Assembly (NCBI RefSeq): GCF_014269285.1
Contig: NZ_JACOAF010000030.1
Location: forward strand, 1 to 64,000
Reading direction: 5' to 3'
DNA length: 64,000 nucleotides
Origin: Rufibacter sediminis
GTDB lineage: Bacteria > Bacteroidota > Bacteroidia > Cytophagales > Hymenobacteraceae
Shown here: positions 39,691-48,983 of the stretch, piece after piece
How positions within the stretch are numbered: position 1 is the stretch's first letter
Layout: every line of letters starts with the position of its first letter
Program-made: the position numbers and the translations under genes
Notes under the pieces: generated by a model
What the model saw: only the letters and a program-made list of their open reading frames with translations
What the model was told of the DNA's origin: nothing
Database searches by the model: none

Positions 39691-40335
39691 CTATTTGCTT
39701 CTGAACGGATTGATGTTGGCTTTGCTTTCCACGCCTTGCAGCAGCCGGGTGATATTCTTCTTGTGCGTCAAAACCACCATAATGGCAATGAACACCCCGA
39801 ACACGGGCAACAGCCAATTGTCTGGCCTGAACACTGGCAGCAACAACAGCAGCGGGAAAGAAATGGCGGCTAGCATGGAACTCAACGATACGTACTTGGT
39901 CAAAAGCAGCACCACCACAAAAATCCCCAGGCAGATAAGCGCCACCTGCAGATGCACGGCCAGCACCATGCCCATGAGCGTGGCCACGCCTTTGCCTCCT
40001 TTAAAGCCCACGTACACCGGGAAGATGTGGCCCAGCACGGCTACCACGCCCAGAATCAGTTTGAACAGAATGAGTTGCTGCGGCTCAATCACCTCCCAGG
40101 ACAGCAGCAGATTGGCCAGCGAGGTGGCGGCCCAGCCTTTCAGGATGTCCACGGCCATCACCAGGGAGCCCGGCTTCTTGCCCAGTACCCGGAACGTGTT
40201 GGTGGCCCCGGCGTTGCCGCTGCCGTGCTGGCGTACGTCAATGCCATAGAACTTTTTGCCCACCCACACGGCCGTGGGAATGGAACCAATCAGATACGCC
40301 AACAAAATTATTCCGCCAATAACGACAATCTCCAT
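39691..40335 (-). CDS. plsY: Glycerol-3-phosphate acyltransferase PlsY
   Basis: The 214-residue membrane protein has the PlsY signatures GSGNAGATNTFRVLGKKPG (~residues 38-56) and VGFKGGKGVATLMG (~105-118), with about five to six helices around them. PlsY moves an acyl group from acyl phosphate to glycerol 3-phosphate, making lysophosphatidate for membrane lipids. Length and motif spacing are normal; the C-terminal tail THKKNITRLLQGVESK is also typical. Confidence 0.95.
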   Translation of the reverse strand: MEIVVIGGIILLAYLIGSIPTAVWVGKKFYGIDVRQHGSGNAGATNTFRVLGKKPGSLVMAVDILKGWAATSLANLLLSWEVIEPQQLILFKLILGVVAVLGHIFPVYVGFKGGKGVATLMGMVLAVHLQVALICLGIFVVVLLLTKYVSLSSMLAAISFPLLLLLPVFRPDNWLLPVFGVFIAIMVVLTHKKNITRLLQGVESKANINPFRSK

Positions 40336-40468
40336 GTAGTTGTACAGTTAGTGAAACCCCGATTCCTTAGATACGGCTACGCCCGATAGGGTTCCATAAA
40401 TATATTTCTTCAAATATAGGCAAACCCGCAGCATAGCCCAACACCGGCACAGGCCCTACACGAAACAT

Positions 40469-40509
40469 CCCGTTTCCGGGCAGTTTCTGAAAAACGGCCT
40501 GAAAACGGG
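40469..40509. repeat. Backbone palindromic repeat copy
   Basis: CCCGTTTCCGGGCAGTTTCT then GAAAAACGGCCTGAAAACGGG, located just after the end of the 1,739-residue gene, with extra outer arms CCCG/CGGG. Confidence 0.6.
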
Positions 40510-40538
40510 ATGCAGTGCAAGAGAAATGAATCTAGCCC

Positions 40539-43500
40539 TTAGTTGCCCACCGCGGTGATGTCGGGTTGGGTTTCATCGGCTTTCTTTTTCTTGTCTTTCT
40601 TCTTTTTGCCGGAGGCGTCTTCCTGCTCGTTCACCGGGGTCTCGAAGCCAGAAGGAACCACATCTACTTCGGCCTCCTTCTTTTTCTTCTTGTCTTTCCC
40701 TTTGGTGTCCTCGGGCTGCGCGGCCGGGGCCTCAAAACCGGCGGGAACAGCGTCAGATGCTTCGTCTTTCTTTTTCTTCTTGGACTTGGCTTCCTCGGGC
40801 TGGGCTACCGGCGTATCAAAGCCGGTTGGCATAGCTCCGGTATCGGTTTCCTCGCCTTTCTTTTTCTTCTTGCTTTTCTTCCCGGAGTCTTCCTCGGCCA
40901 TTTCGGCGGTGTCAAAGGTGTTGTACGTAGGCTGAGGCGCGGCTTTCAGCGGCTCTTTGCCCAGGTACGTTTTCCGGAAGAAATTCACAAACTCCATCTT
41001 ATCTATGTCTTCCAGCGGATAGAAGGTGTACGAACCACCCGCCGAGCCTCTGCCTTTCGACTTAGATGCCACCGCGCCGTTGAACTGCGGATCTGATGAG
41101 GTTACGCCCAGGCCTCCTTCGTAGAAGTTGAAGTAATACCACGTATACGGGTTTACCTCCAGGTACATAGACACCACATCGCTGGAAGCGCCTTTCTTGA
41201 TCTCAATGTGCCCGGCAATTTTGGCGTTCACGTCTATCTTGTCAATCCCCGCGATGCTGATGGGCCCCACACTGTACCACGCGTTCTGCTTAGGCGACCA
41301 TTTCAGTTTCACCTGGTTCAAGACCAGCGTATGGATGAGCTTAGGCGACACCTTGGAGAACGGCACGTAGCCTTTGGAGGTGAGGGCCGTGAAATCAGCC
41401 ACGCCTTTGTCGCCCACAAACGCCGCCAGTTGGAACGGCAGGTTCGGGTTGTTCAGGTCCACGCCTTCTGGCAAGCCCGCCACGTCTTTCGCTACTTTCT
41501 GGCCCATGCTCTCTATGGCCTGCTCTGGCGCGTTGAAGTCAAAGGCCATGAAGGTATCCAGGTCATAGCGGCTGCTGTCGGTGCGGCCGGTGCCACTACC
41601 CACGGTTTGCAGGTTAAAGCCTTTCACGTTCTTGATCAGGTTGAACTGACCGTCATAGCGGGCTTCTTTGGTGGCATCGTTGTACTGGAGCATGTTGCCC
41701 GTGTATGACTTGCCGTAGGCCCGGCCTTCATCGCCAATTTTGTACATCTTATCTTCTTTGTTGAAAGAAAGCAAGCCCTGCACCTCAAACACGTCCAGGT
41801 CATCGTCATACTGTTTCTTGGAGACGAAGGTGTTGTAGATCTTACCCGAGGTGGCGTTCACGTGGATACCGGTCTTCAGCGGAGTGCCATCGGCTAAGGC
41901 CGGGTTCTTGATTTCCAGGCGCACGTCTTCGGGGTCTACGCCGTCGCGTTTGTAGGGGAACCAATCAGAGTTCTCGCCGCCGCTGAACAGCATTTTAGCG
42001 TATCCGTCAAAATTCAGCACCTTCTTGTTGGAGACCACGCCCATGTTGCCGTGGTAGCGCACCTTAGGCATGATAAACAGCGTGTCTTTCTCTTTGACGG
42101 TTCCCTCAGCTAAGAAGAAGTCAGCCGCTTTGGGCTCGTCTTTCTTGCCGCCGTCCTGCTTTTGCCAGGTGAACTTGTCCATCTTAATTTTGTAGGAGTC
42201 TCCCCCGGCGTTGGCAAAGGTGTAGATCGCGTTCCCGGTCAACCCGAAGCGGTTGTCTATGTGCAGCTCGCCTTTCGCCATCTGGTGGAACTTCTGCACC
42301 GAGTCCATCACCAGCGTAGCTTTCTGGAAGGTTTTCAGCTCGGCATCTTTCAGGAACTGCACCCGGTTGCTGTCCGGAATCAGGTAACTGTCGCCCACCG
42401 GAATGTACGGCACGCCCGAGGCCACCAATGTATAGTTCCCAAAATCATAGGTGGCGCTTTTGGCTTTGAAGGCCAGCGAATCAGTGCCTGATTTCATGGA
42501 GTAGAAGTAAGACTCAGAACCGTCTGTGTTGCCGCTGGACAAGGTGAGCTTTCTGGATTTGAAATCCCATTTACCGGCGGCCAGCGACGATCTATACTGC
42601 GCAAACGGGAACTCCGTGGTTGCTTTTCCTTTGGTTTCGGCACCGTACTCGGCGTAACCGGCATCCATGTGGAAATCCAGGTACACGTCATAGGTGGTGA
42701 GCGCGGGGATTTTCTTATCGGCGGAGGCGACTTCCATGCCGGCCTTGTTCCCGTGGATGAGCCCTTTCTTGAAGACGAACAGCGGCGATTTCATGGCCAC
42801 TTCCTTGTTCTCCACCACCCCGTTCCCGAACAGCGAGGACGGCGTGAAGCCCAACATGCCTTTGTAGGTAAACCGGTCGTTGAAAATGCTCATCAGCTCG
42901 CGGCCCACGGTGTGCACCTGCAGGGTGTCCTGGTACGGGTGCCAGTTCATCTTGAAGGCCTTGAAGGTACCGCTGGGGTAAGAACCCTGGGCCACCGTTC
43001 CCTCCTTGAAGCTTCCTTTCTTTCCTACCTCAGTGATGGCAGAATCCAGGAAGAACACGAAGGCCGGTGAGTGCATGGTGGCCGTTTGGTAACTTAACAC
43101 GCCTTTGCCGCGCAGACCTTTGGTGTCCATGGTAAGCGTGTCAGTGAAACGCCCTTTGCCGCCGTACACCGCAAAACCGGCTTTAGGCACTGGGTACGAG
43201 AAGCCCAAGGCCCCATCGGGCTGAATAGCCAGCTTGGTTTCAAACGGCGGGAAAATGCCTCCTGAGTTAAACGTTCCCTTGAACCCGATGACGTTGTTCT
43301 TGGTACTGGCCATGCTGTCAATCTTGAACGGCGGAATGTTGAAATACACGCTGGTGTCATACACGCCCCCCAGAATCTCGGGTTTGTTGAAGTACACCGT
43401 CATGCCTGAGATGGCATCCAAGGCTGGATAACCCGCTGATTTCTTCCGGCCCGATTTGTTATCGGGTCGGTTGAGGTACAGTTTGGCCTGGCCTTTTCCG

Positions 43501-45758
43501 CCGCGGTTTACCAAGGTGAACGGCGTTTCTTTCTCTTTGCCGTCTTTCCCCTTGGTTTTGGTGGTTAATACCGTAGAGTCAATTTTGGCCAGATCAATGA
43601 AAAAGCCATCGTAATCAAACAGGAACTCCTTGCCTCGGAAACTGAAGTCAGTGGATTTCACTTTCCCGTTGAACAGGATGTTCCGGTTTTTCTGCACCCG
43701 CACCATCTGGCTGTCTGGCGTGGCAATCACCGCCGAGTCTGGGTGGAAGGCGAAAGACTCTACACCGCGCAAAATTAGATCGCCGGAAGCTAAATCCAGG
43801 GTGGCGTTCTTGCCGGCCGGCGAGAGGGCGTTCAGGTGGATGTAGTCATAGTCTTTCTTGTTGCGCGAGGCGTCAACGTAATGGTACGCTTTCTCGCGCA
43901 GGCGCACGAAGCCGGTGGCCGCGTCATAGTCCAGGTAGTTGCTCTGCGATAGCGTGGTGAGCGCGTTGTGCAGCACCTCTTTCTTGATCTTGGTGTCCTC
44001 GGCCATGTTGGTCAGGTAAAACGACATCGATCCTATTTTGGCCGCGTAGCCCACAGTGGTATACAGCGGATGGAAATTAGAGATGGTTTTAATCTGCTGG
44101 AAGCGGGTCTCGGTGAAATATTCCTTGGAGTTCACCTGCACCGGCACCTGGTTTTTGGCCGTGAGAATGGCGAAGTCAATGGTAGGCTCCTTGATGTTCC
44201 AGGAAGCCATATCCGTGGTGAGTTCTATCTGGTGGTAGGAATGGTAATACGGCGTCAGTTGGTACAGCCCTTCGGGGTTGATGAGCACCAGCCGTTTTCC
44301 ATCTTTGTTGTACTTGAACTTCACCCCAGGGTGCGTGATGGAGTCTTTGCCCTGGAAGAGCGCAATTCCAGCCTCAGGGGCGGTCAGCAAACTGTCACTG
44401 ATGGTGTAGTTGCGGGACGTAGCCCGGAATTTAGGTTCCCCGTTCTCAGACACCCAGATGGTGGAAGGGCTGCCATCCAGCGCGGCACTCATCAGCGTTC
44501 CGCCGGAAAGGGAAAGCCCCCCCAGGTATTTGATGTCCGCGCCAAAACGCTTGATCTGGGCGTTGTTGGTGTGGGAGATGAACTTCGGGAAACCGTTGTC
44601 GCCGTTGGCTTTGGGGCGGGTGAGGCGGTATTCCAGGTTACCACGGATGCTGTTTTCCAGCACCACTGGATAGGTAAGCGTCACGTCTTCGGCTTTGAAG
44701 GCCGGTTTGGCCACTTCAAAGGACAAGTTCTTGAACTCAGCCGTGGCATCGCCGCCTAGTCTGTTCCAGACCAGTTTACCGCCTTTGCCGGCGTACATCC
44801 CGTTGGCTAGCGACATGGCACCCGAGGCCTCTTTGATGGTCACGGAGTCAAACGCCGACGTGAATACCAGATCAGACTTCTCCACCACCACCACCGGACC
44901 CGCCAGTACGGGCAACGGAGCCGAGACATACTCCTCTACGATCACCGGCTTGGGTTCTTCTTTTTTAACCGGGGTTTCTGCTTTTGCCGTGGGCGCAGGC
45001 TTGGCGGTGGTTTTCTTTTTGGTACTGCTCGCCGTTTTGGCCGCCGGCTTTGTCGTTTTCTTAGGCGTCTCCCAGGCCGCCCAAGGATCTTCTTCCACGG
45101 GTTTCGCTACTTTCTTGGGAGCTGGTTTGGGGGCTGGAGGGGCAGCTTTGGCCGTTTTGGCGGCTGGTGCCGGAGTAACGGGCGCTTTGGCGGGAGTTGC
45201 AGGAGCTGCCGTTTCCTCGGTTCCCCACCCGGCATCCGTGGCTGGGGCGGCCGTGCCTTCGCGGTAATCGAAAGAGAAAATGCCTCCCTGGGCCCGCAAG
45301 CCGTTGGTAGGGCCTTTGTAGAGCGTTTTATCCGTGAGGAACTTCTGTGTGTTGACCAGAAACTTCTCATAGACTTTAACATCCTGTTTCTGAAGGGTCT
45401 GCTCCATCACGTTCAGCAGTTTGTCCAGGTTAGCGCCGGTGTACTGGTGCAGGTTCACGCTGGACCCAATGGTACCCAGGAAATTCTCAAAGTGCGGCCG
45501 TGCCTTCAGCTTTTTCTTGAGCATCTGCTGCGCCAGATCCATGATCTTGGTTTGCTGGGCTGTACTCACTCGGCCGCTGCTCCAGGCTTGCTCAAATGAG
45601 GTTCCCGTCTGCACCGCGGCGGCATTTTTGGTGCCCGTCATCAGGGCGCGCATGTCCAGCGCAAACTGAGCCGGGTCATCGGCGGACACCTTATAGGTCT
45701 GGGCATGGCTAGCCAACCCACTTACCATTAAAATCAGAAGGAGATAAAAATGCTTCAT
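40539..45758 (-). CDS. Giant exported protein with Lys-rich C-terminal repeats
   Basis: The 1,739-residue product has a signal peptide (FYLLLILMVSGLASHAQ). A helical N-terminal part follows to ~residue 165, then an Ala/Pro/Lys-rich linker (~180-290; TonB-like composition with PWAAWETPKK) and a very long beta-rich body (~300-1,610) of repeated short strands such as RNILFNGKVKSTDFSFRGKEF and LHIDNRFGLTGNAIYTF. The last ~120 residues hold about four 25-30 residue repeats of the form KKKKK-acidic-P-x-GF-x-x-P-x-x-x-x-E. Function unknown; a large periplasmic or surface structural protein fits, as does a distant beta-helix or TamB/LptD-like element. It is followed by a palindrome copy and preceded closely by prmA on the same strand. 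Confidence 0.82.
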   Translation of the reverse strand: MKHFYLLLILMVSGLASHAQTYKVSADDPAQFALDMRALMTGTKNAAAVQTGTSFEQAWSSGRVSTAQQTKIMDLAQQMLKKKLKARPHFENFLGTIGSSVNLHQYTGANLDKLLNVMEQTLQKQDVKVYEKFLVNTQKFLTDKTLYKGPTNGLRAQGGIFSFDYREGTAAPATDAGWGTEETAAPATPAKAPVTPAPAAKTAKAAPPAPKPAPKKVAKPVEEDPWAAWETPKKTTKPAAKTASSTKKKTTAKPAPTAKAETPVKKEEPKPVIVEEYVSAPLPVLAGPVVVVEKSDLVFTSAFDSVTIKEASGAMSLANGMYAGKGGKLVWNRLGGDATAEFKNLSFEVAKPAFKAEDVTLTYPVVLENSIRGNLEYRLTRPKANGDNGFPKFISHTNNAQIKRFGADIKYLGGLSLSGGTLMSAALDGSPSTIWVSENGEPKFRATSRNYTISDSLLTAPEAGIALFQGKDSITHPGVKFKYNKDGKRLVLINPEGLYQLTPYYHSYHQIELTTDMASWNIKEPTIDFAILTAKNQVPVQVNSKEYFTETRFQQIKTISNFHPLYTTVGYAAKIGSMSFYLTNMAEDTKIKKEVLHNALTTLSQSNYLDYDAATGFVRLREKAYHYVDASRNKKDYDYIHLNALSPAGKNATLDLASGDLILRGVESFAFHPDSAVIATPDSQMVRVQKNRNILFNGKVKSTDFSFRGKEFLFDYDGFFIDLAKIDSTVLTTKTKGKDGKEKETPFTLVNRGGKGQAKLYLNRPDNKSGRKKSAGYPALDAISGMTVYFNKPEILGGVYDTSVYFNIPPFKIDSMASTKNNVIGFKGTFNSGGIFPPFETKLAIQPDGALGFSYPVPKAGFAVYGGKGRFTDTLTMDTKGLRGKGVLSYQTATMHSPAFVFFLDSAITEVGKKGSFKEGTVAQGSYPSGTFKAFKMNWHPYQDTLQVHTVGRELMSIFNDRFTYKGMLGFTPSSLFGNGVVENKEVAMKSPLFVFKKGLIHGNKAGMEVASADKKIPALTTYDVYLDFHMDAGYAEYGAETKGKATTEFPFAQYRSSLAAGKWDFKSRKLTLSSGNTDGSESYFYSMKSGTDSLAFKAKSATYDFGNYTLVASGVPYIPVGDSYLIPDSNRVQFLKDAELKTFQKATLVMDSVQKFHQMAKGELHIDNRFGLTGNAIYTFANAGGDSYKIKMDKFTWQKQDGGKKDEPKAADFFLAEGTVKEKDTLFIMPKVRYHGNMGVVSNKKVLNFDGYAKMLFSGGENSDWFPYKRDGVDPEDVRLEIKNPALADGTPLKTGIHVNATSGKIYNTFVSKKQYDDDLDVFEVQGLLSFNKEDKMYKIGDEGRAYGKSYTGNMLQYNDATKEARYDGQFNLIKNVKGFNLQTVGSGTGRTDSSRYDLDTFMAFDFNAPEQAIESMGQKVAKDVAGLPEGVDLNNPNLPFQLAAFVGDKGVADFTALTSKGYVPFSKVSPKLIHTLVLNQVKLKWSPKQNAWYSVGPISIAGIDKIDVNAKIAGHIEIKKGASSDVVSMYLEVNPYTWYYFNFYEGGLGVTSSDPQFNGAVASKSKGRGSAGGSYTFYPLEDIDKMEFVNFFRKTYLGKEPLKAAPQPTYNTFDTAEMAEEDSGKKSKKKKKGEETDTGAMPTGFDTPVAQPEEAKSKKKKKDEASDAVPAGFEAPAAQPEDTKGKDKKKKKEAEVDVVPSGFETPVNEQEDASGKKKKDKKKKADETQPDITAVGN

Positions 45759-45773
45759 AAGGAACGATGCAGG

Positions 45774-46613
45774 CTATTTAGTGGCTGTTTTCCGGAAAAT
45801 GGCCGAAACCCAGTTGTTCTTGCTTCTGGACGTCTCAAAAATAAGGCCAAGCGTGGTGGCCCGCTCCTGCAGAATGGGAAGGTCCTCGGTATAAAACCCG
45901 CTGAGCACCAGCGGCTCGCCGGGCAGAAGCAACTGGCTGTACACGGGCATGTCTTCCAGCAGCACGTTGCGGTTGATGTTGGCCAGGATGAGGTCAAACG
46001 GCGCCTCGCCCTGCAGCACAGTAGCATCGCCTAGGCGCACTTCCAGCGTGGAGCAGTTGTTGCGTTCGGCGTTTTCGCGGGCGTTTTCTACAGTCCAGTC
46101 TTCAATGTCCACGGCCAGAACCTGCCGGGCGCCCAGTTGCTCGGCCATAATGGCCAGAATACCCGTGCCGCAGCCCATGTCCAGCACGCGCTTGCCGGTG
46201 TGGTCCAGGGTGAGCTGGTTCTCGATCATGAGCGTGGTGGTCTCGTGGTGCCCCGTCCCGAAGGACATTTTAGGCGTAATCACGATGTCGTATTCAATTC
46301 CCTCGGGCTTAGGGTGGAAATCGGCGCGCACCGATACTTTCTCGGCAATCAACAACGGTTCAAAGTTCTTCTCCCACTCCTCGTTCCAGTTCTGCTTGGC
46401 GATGCTCTTGGTCTCGTACGGAAACTCGCCGGCGAAACTGTACCGCTCCAATACTTCCTGCAGGGCTTCCTCAGAAAACCGCTCCTCTTCAATGTATCCC
46501 TGGAACCCTTCCTCGGTGTCCTGAAACGTATCAAAACCCAGCTCCCCCAGTTCGGCGATCAGGATTTCTGCGTATTCTGGCGAGGCGGTAACCGTTACTT
46601 CAATAAAACTCAT
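45774..46613 (-). CDS. prmA: Ribosomal protein L11 methyltransferase
   Basis: The 279-residue protein has the PrmA layout: an N-terminal substrate-recognition domain and a SAM-binding Rossmann fold with VLDMGCGTGILAIMAEQLGA (~residues 145-164), VDIEDWTVENARENAERN and the NPPY-like DLILANINRNVLLE. It trimethylates L11 on the ribosome. Curiously, the last codons (SAIFRKTATK) lie in a copy of the backbone palindrome (GTTTCGGCCATTTTCCGGAA), so the repeat here supplies coding sequence. It is 15 bases upstream of the giant gene on the same strand. Confidence 0.93.
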   Translation of the reverse strand: MSFIEVTVTASPEYAEILIAELGELGFDTFQDTEEGFQGYIEEERFSEEALQEVLERYSFAGEFPYETKSIAKQNWNEEWEKNFEPLLIAEKVSVRADFHPKPEGIEYDIVITPKMSFGTGHHETTTLMIENQLTLDHTGKRVLDMGCGTGILAIMAEQLGARQVLAVDIEDWTVENARENAERNNCSTLEVRLGDATVLQGEAPFDLILANINRNVLLEDMPVYSQLLLPGEPLVLSGFYTEDLPILQERATTLGLIFETSRSKNNWVSAIFRKTATK

Positions 46614-46786
46614 AAGCGTGTTTATAAGAATTCTGCCATTTGGCAGAAGATCAGGTAAAATTCAAACGAAAATAAGCGTAATATCTTGCGTTTTAGACTT
46701 ATTTCTAGAAAATGAGGTAAAAAGTACCAAAAATATTTTATTCCGGAGCCCTCCTGCCTCTAGGTGAGCGCTGGGCCTTAAAAACA

Positions 46787-46821
46787 GTTTAGGCCTGTTT
46801 TCTGGAAAACAGGCCTAAAAC
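46787..46821. repeat. Backbone palindromic repeat copy (best preserved)
   Basis: GTTTAGGCCTGTTTTCTGGA then AAACAGGCCTAAAAC is almost perfectly symmetrical. It lies past the tpiA stop codon. A weaker copy (GTTTTAGACTTATTTCTAGA then AAATGAGGTAAAAAG) is at 46,690-46,724. The gap 46,614-46,880 holds nothing else. Confidence 0.8.
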
Positions 46822-46880
46822 ATATAACATATTCTATATTGATCTTCCGCCTACCGGGAAGCGGTCCGGCGAGGCGGAAA

Positions 46881-47645
46881 CTAGAAAGATTTGATGATAT
46901 CGGTGAAGTCTCTGGACTTGAGCGAAGCGCCGCCGATGAGGCCGCCGTCTACGTCTGGCTGCGCGAACAGCTCTTTGGCGTTGCCGGGGTTGGCGCTGCC
47001 GCCGTACAGGATAGTTTTGTTGTAAGCCGCCTCGGCATTAAACAAGCGGGAAAGCTCTTCTCTGATGGAAGCGTGCATTTCCTGCGCCTGCGCGCTGCTG
47101 GCGGTACGGCCAGTACCGATGGCCCAGATGGGCTCGTAGGCAATCACAATCTGGTCAAATTCCTCGTTGCTCAGGTGCGCCACGGTTTCTCTCAGTTGCT
47201 GGGCTACGTACTTGAAATGGTCATCGGCCTCACGTACTTCCAACGGCTCGCCGCAGCAGAAGATCGGTTTGATGCCTTGCGCCAAAGCCGCTTTCATTTT
47301 CTTCAGGAGCAGATCAGCATCTTCGTTGTGGTATTGTCTCCGCTCAGAATGACCTACCAGCACGTACTCCACGCCCACTGATTTCAACATACTGGCTGAT
47401 ACCTCGCCGGTGTACGCGCCGCTCTCGTGGGCGCTTACGTCCTGCGCCGCCAGGTGCATGCGGGAGTTGCCCTGAATCAGTTTGCTGATGGAGTGCAGGA
47501 ACGGAAACGGCGGCGTGACAATCACCTCCACGTTGTCTCCGGAGACCTCGTCTTTCACCATGTTGTCAATTTCGCTCACCAGCGCCTGGGCATCCTGGTA
47601 AGTTTTGTTCATTTTCCAGTTACCGGCAACAATGTTCTTTCTCAT
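46881..47645 (-). CDS. tpiA: Triose-phosphate isomerase
   Basis: The 254-residue protein has AGNWKMNKT (substrate Lys), LVGHSERRQ (catalytic His electrophile), AYEPIWAIGTG (catalytic Glu and the flexible loop 6) and LYGGSANPGNAKEL (phosphate-binding loop 8). It interconverts dihydroxyacetone phosphate and glyceraldehyde 3-phosphate in glycolysis. Normal length. Transcribed away from the carotenoid genes' end on the same strand. Confidence 0.97.
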   Translation of the reverse strand: MRKNIVAGNWKMNKTYQDAQALVSEIDNMVKDEVSGDNVEVIVTPPFPFLHSISKLIQGNSRMHLAAQDVSAHESGAYTGEVSASMLKSVGVEYVLVGHSERRQYHNEDADLLLKKMKAALAQGIKPIFCCGEPLEVREADDHFKYVAQQLRETVAHLSNEEFDQIVIAYEPIWAIGTGRTASSAQAQEMHASIREELSRLFNAEAAYNKTILYGGSANPGNAKELFAQPDVDGGLIGGASLKSRDFTDIIKSF

Positions 47646-47689
47646 AGCCTTGAATTAGTGGTTGAAAGCGGCAACTTCTTGGTCACCGC

Positions 47690-47725
47690 GTTTTTAGGTT
47701 CTTTTTCTGAAAACAACCCCAAAAG
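47690..47725. repeat. Backbone palindromic repeat copy
   Basis: GTTTTTAGGTTCTTTTTCTG then AAAACAACCCCAAAAG between tpiA and the lycopene cyclase gene. Confidence 0.5.
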
Positions 47726-47819
47726 GCTTTCCACCGGAAAACCAGAGGCGCTGCTGGGCCGCTAAGTTAATGATTTGTGGATTACGTGCGTGCCCTGATC
47801 TGGCAAATGGGCATTTGCT

Positions 47820-48983
47820 TCAAGAAGCGGTTGAGCTGCCCAGCCCTTGTTTGATGACTGCCGAGAGGAAAATAGTCCGGTCTACGGCGTTCATGATCCG
47901 GAGGTCTTCCAGCAGAGACGTCTCTTCGTTCAGGAACTTCAGGATAAGGCTGGCCGGCAGTTTGCTGAACATGTCATGGAAGACGCGCCAGGGCTCCTGC
48001 TTTTTCTCCTGCAATACCCGCAAAAACACGCTGTCATAGAACGCGAACTTGTTGATGGTCTTTTCAGAACCGGTCAGCGGTTTCTCTCCCCGGGCCAGAT
48101 TCTGCGCGATGGCCGCGCATTGCCGCTGAATAAAGCTGAAGGTGTAGCCCGTGGAGGCCTTGGTAGCGCCGCCCGCCGTGCCGATGTTGATCACCTGCTC
48201 GCTCATTTGTTTGGAGAACGGCGCATCGGTCATGGGAATGATCCCGAATTCTTCGTGGGTGATGTCATAGTCGGTGATGTGCAGGAAATCGCGGAGGTAG
48301 GCCTGAATTTCGCTATCGTATTCTTCCTGCGGCAGCACTGCTTCTGAGAAACCCGTGTATTCCACCAGGGCCTCGTGGGCGTTCACCGGCAGCACGTACA
48401 TAAACCGACAATCGCCGTGTTGGGCCACCCGGAAATCCATGAGCGTCGGCTCCTCGGGTTTGAAGACCGGCGATGGTGTTCTGATGAAAATGCCCTTAAA
48501 ATGCTGCACCAGGTAATGCTTCTGCGGCAGCTTCGGGATTTGGAAGAGCACACTGTTGAAGACGTACTCGGCCTGGTACACCGCTTTTTTGCCTCTGATA
48601 ATTCCGTTTGGTTCCAGCGCCACCATCTCGTCTTGCCGGAACTCCACGTTGGGAAACCGCGCCATCAGGTTGAAACAGTGTTGATAGAACGAGAGGCTGT
48701 CCAGCATTTTGTACCGATACGGACTGATGTCCAGCAACGCCGAGAACTCTTGCGAATGGAAATGCAGCTTGGCCCATTTGCTCTTGAGGCAGCTCTCAAA
48801 CGGACTCTCACTAGTTTCCCAGAAGCACCAGGTGCGGTCGTTGGTTTGTTTCAGGTCGCGGTCCAGGAGCAGGATGCGTTTGGTTTGCAGATTTTCATGG
48901 CTGAGCAGGTAGCACATCAGACTCAACCCGGCGGCCCCGGCCCCGGCAATGATGTAATCGTAGGTGAACGGCTTATCCGGCAT
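47820..48983 (-). CDS. crtY: Lycopene cyclase (CrtY/CrtL family)
   Basis: The 387-residue flavoprotein starts with a Rossmann dinucleotide motif YDYIIAGAGAAGLSLMCYLL and LLDRD, then TWCFWE, the lycopene-cyclase signature. YKMLDSLSFYQ, NSVLFQ, LMDFRVAQHGDCRFMYVLPV, FGIIPMTDAPF and NIGTAGGATKASTGYTFSFIQRQ follow family order. It forms beta-ionone rings on lycopene or gamma-carotene, so the host is likely pigmented. Its first 11 bases overlap the end of the carotenoid gene upstream, indicating an operon. Confidence 0.92.
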   Translation of the reverse strand: MPDKPFTYDYIIAGAGAAGLSLMCYLLSHENLQTKRILLLDRDLKQTNDRTWCFWETSESPFESCLKSKWAKLHFHSQEFSALLDISPYRYKMLDSLSFYQHCFNLMARFPNVEFRQDEMVALEPNGIIRGKKAVYQAEYVFNSVLFQIPKLPQKHYLVQHFKGIFIRTPSPVFKPEEPTLMDFRVAQHGDCRFMYVLPVNAHEALVEYTGFSEAVLPQEEYDSEIQAYLRDFLHITDYDITHEEFGIIPMTDAPFSKQMSEQVINIGTAGGATKASTGYTFSFIQRQCAAIAQNLARGEKPLTGSEKTINKFAFYDSVFLRVLQEKKQEPWRVFHDMFSKLPASLILKFLNEETSLLEDLRIMNAVDRTIFLSAVIKQGLGSSTAS

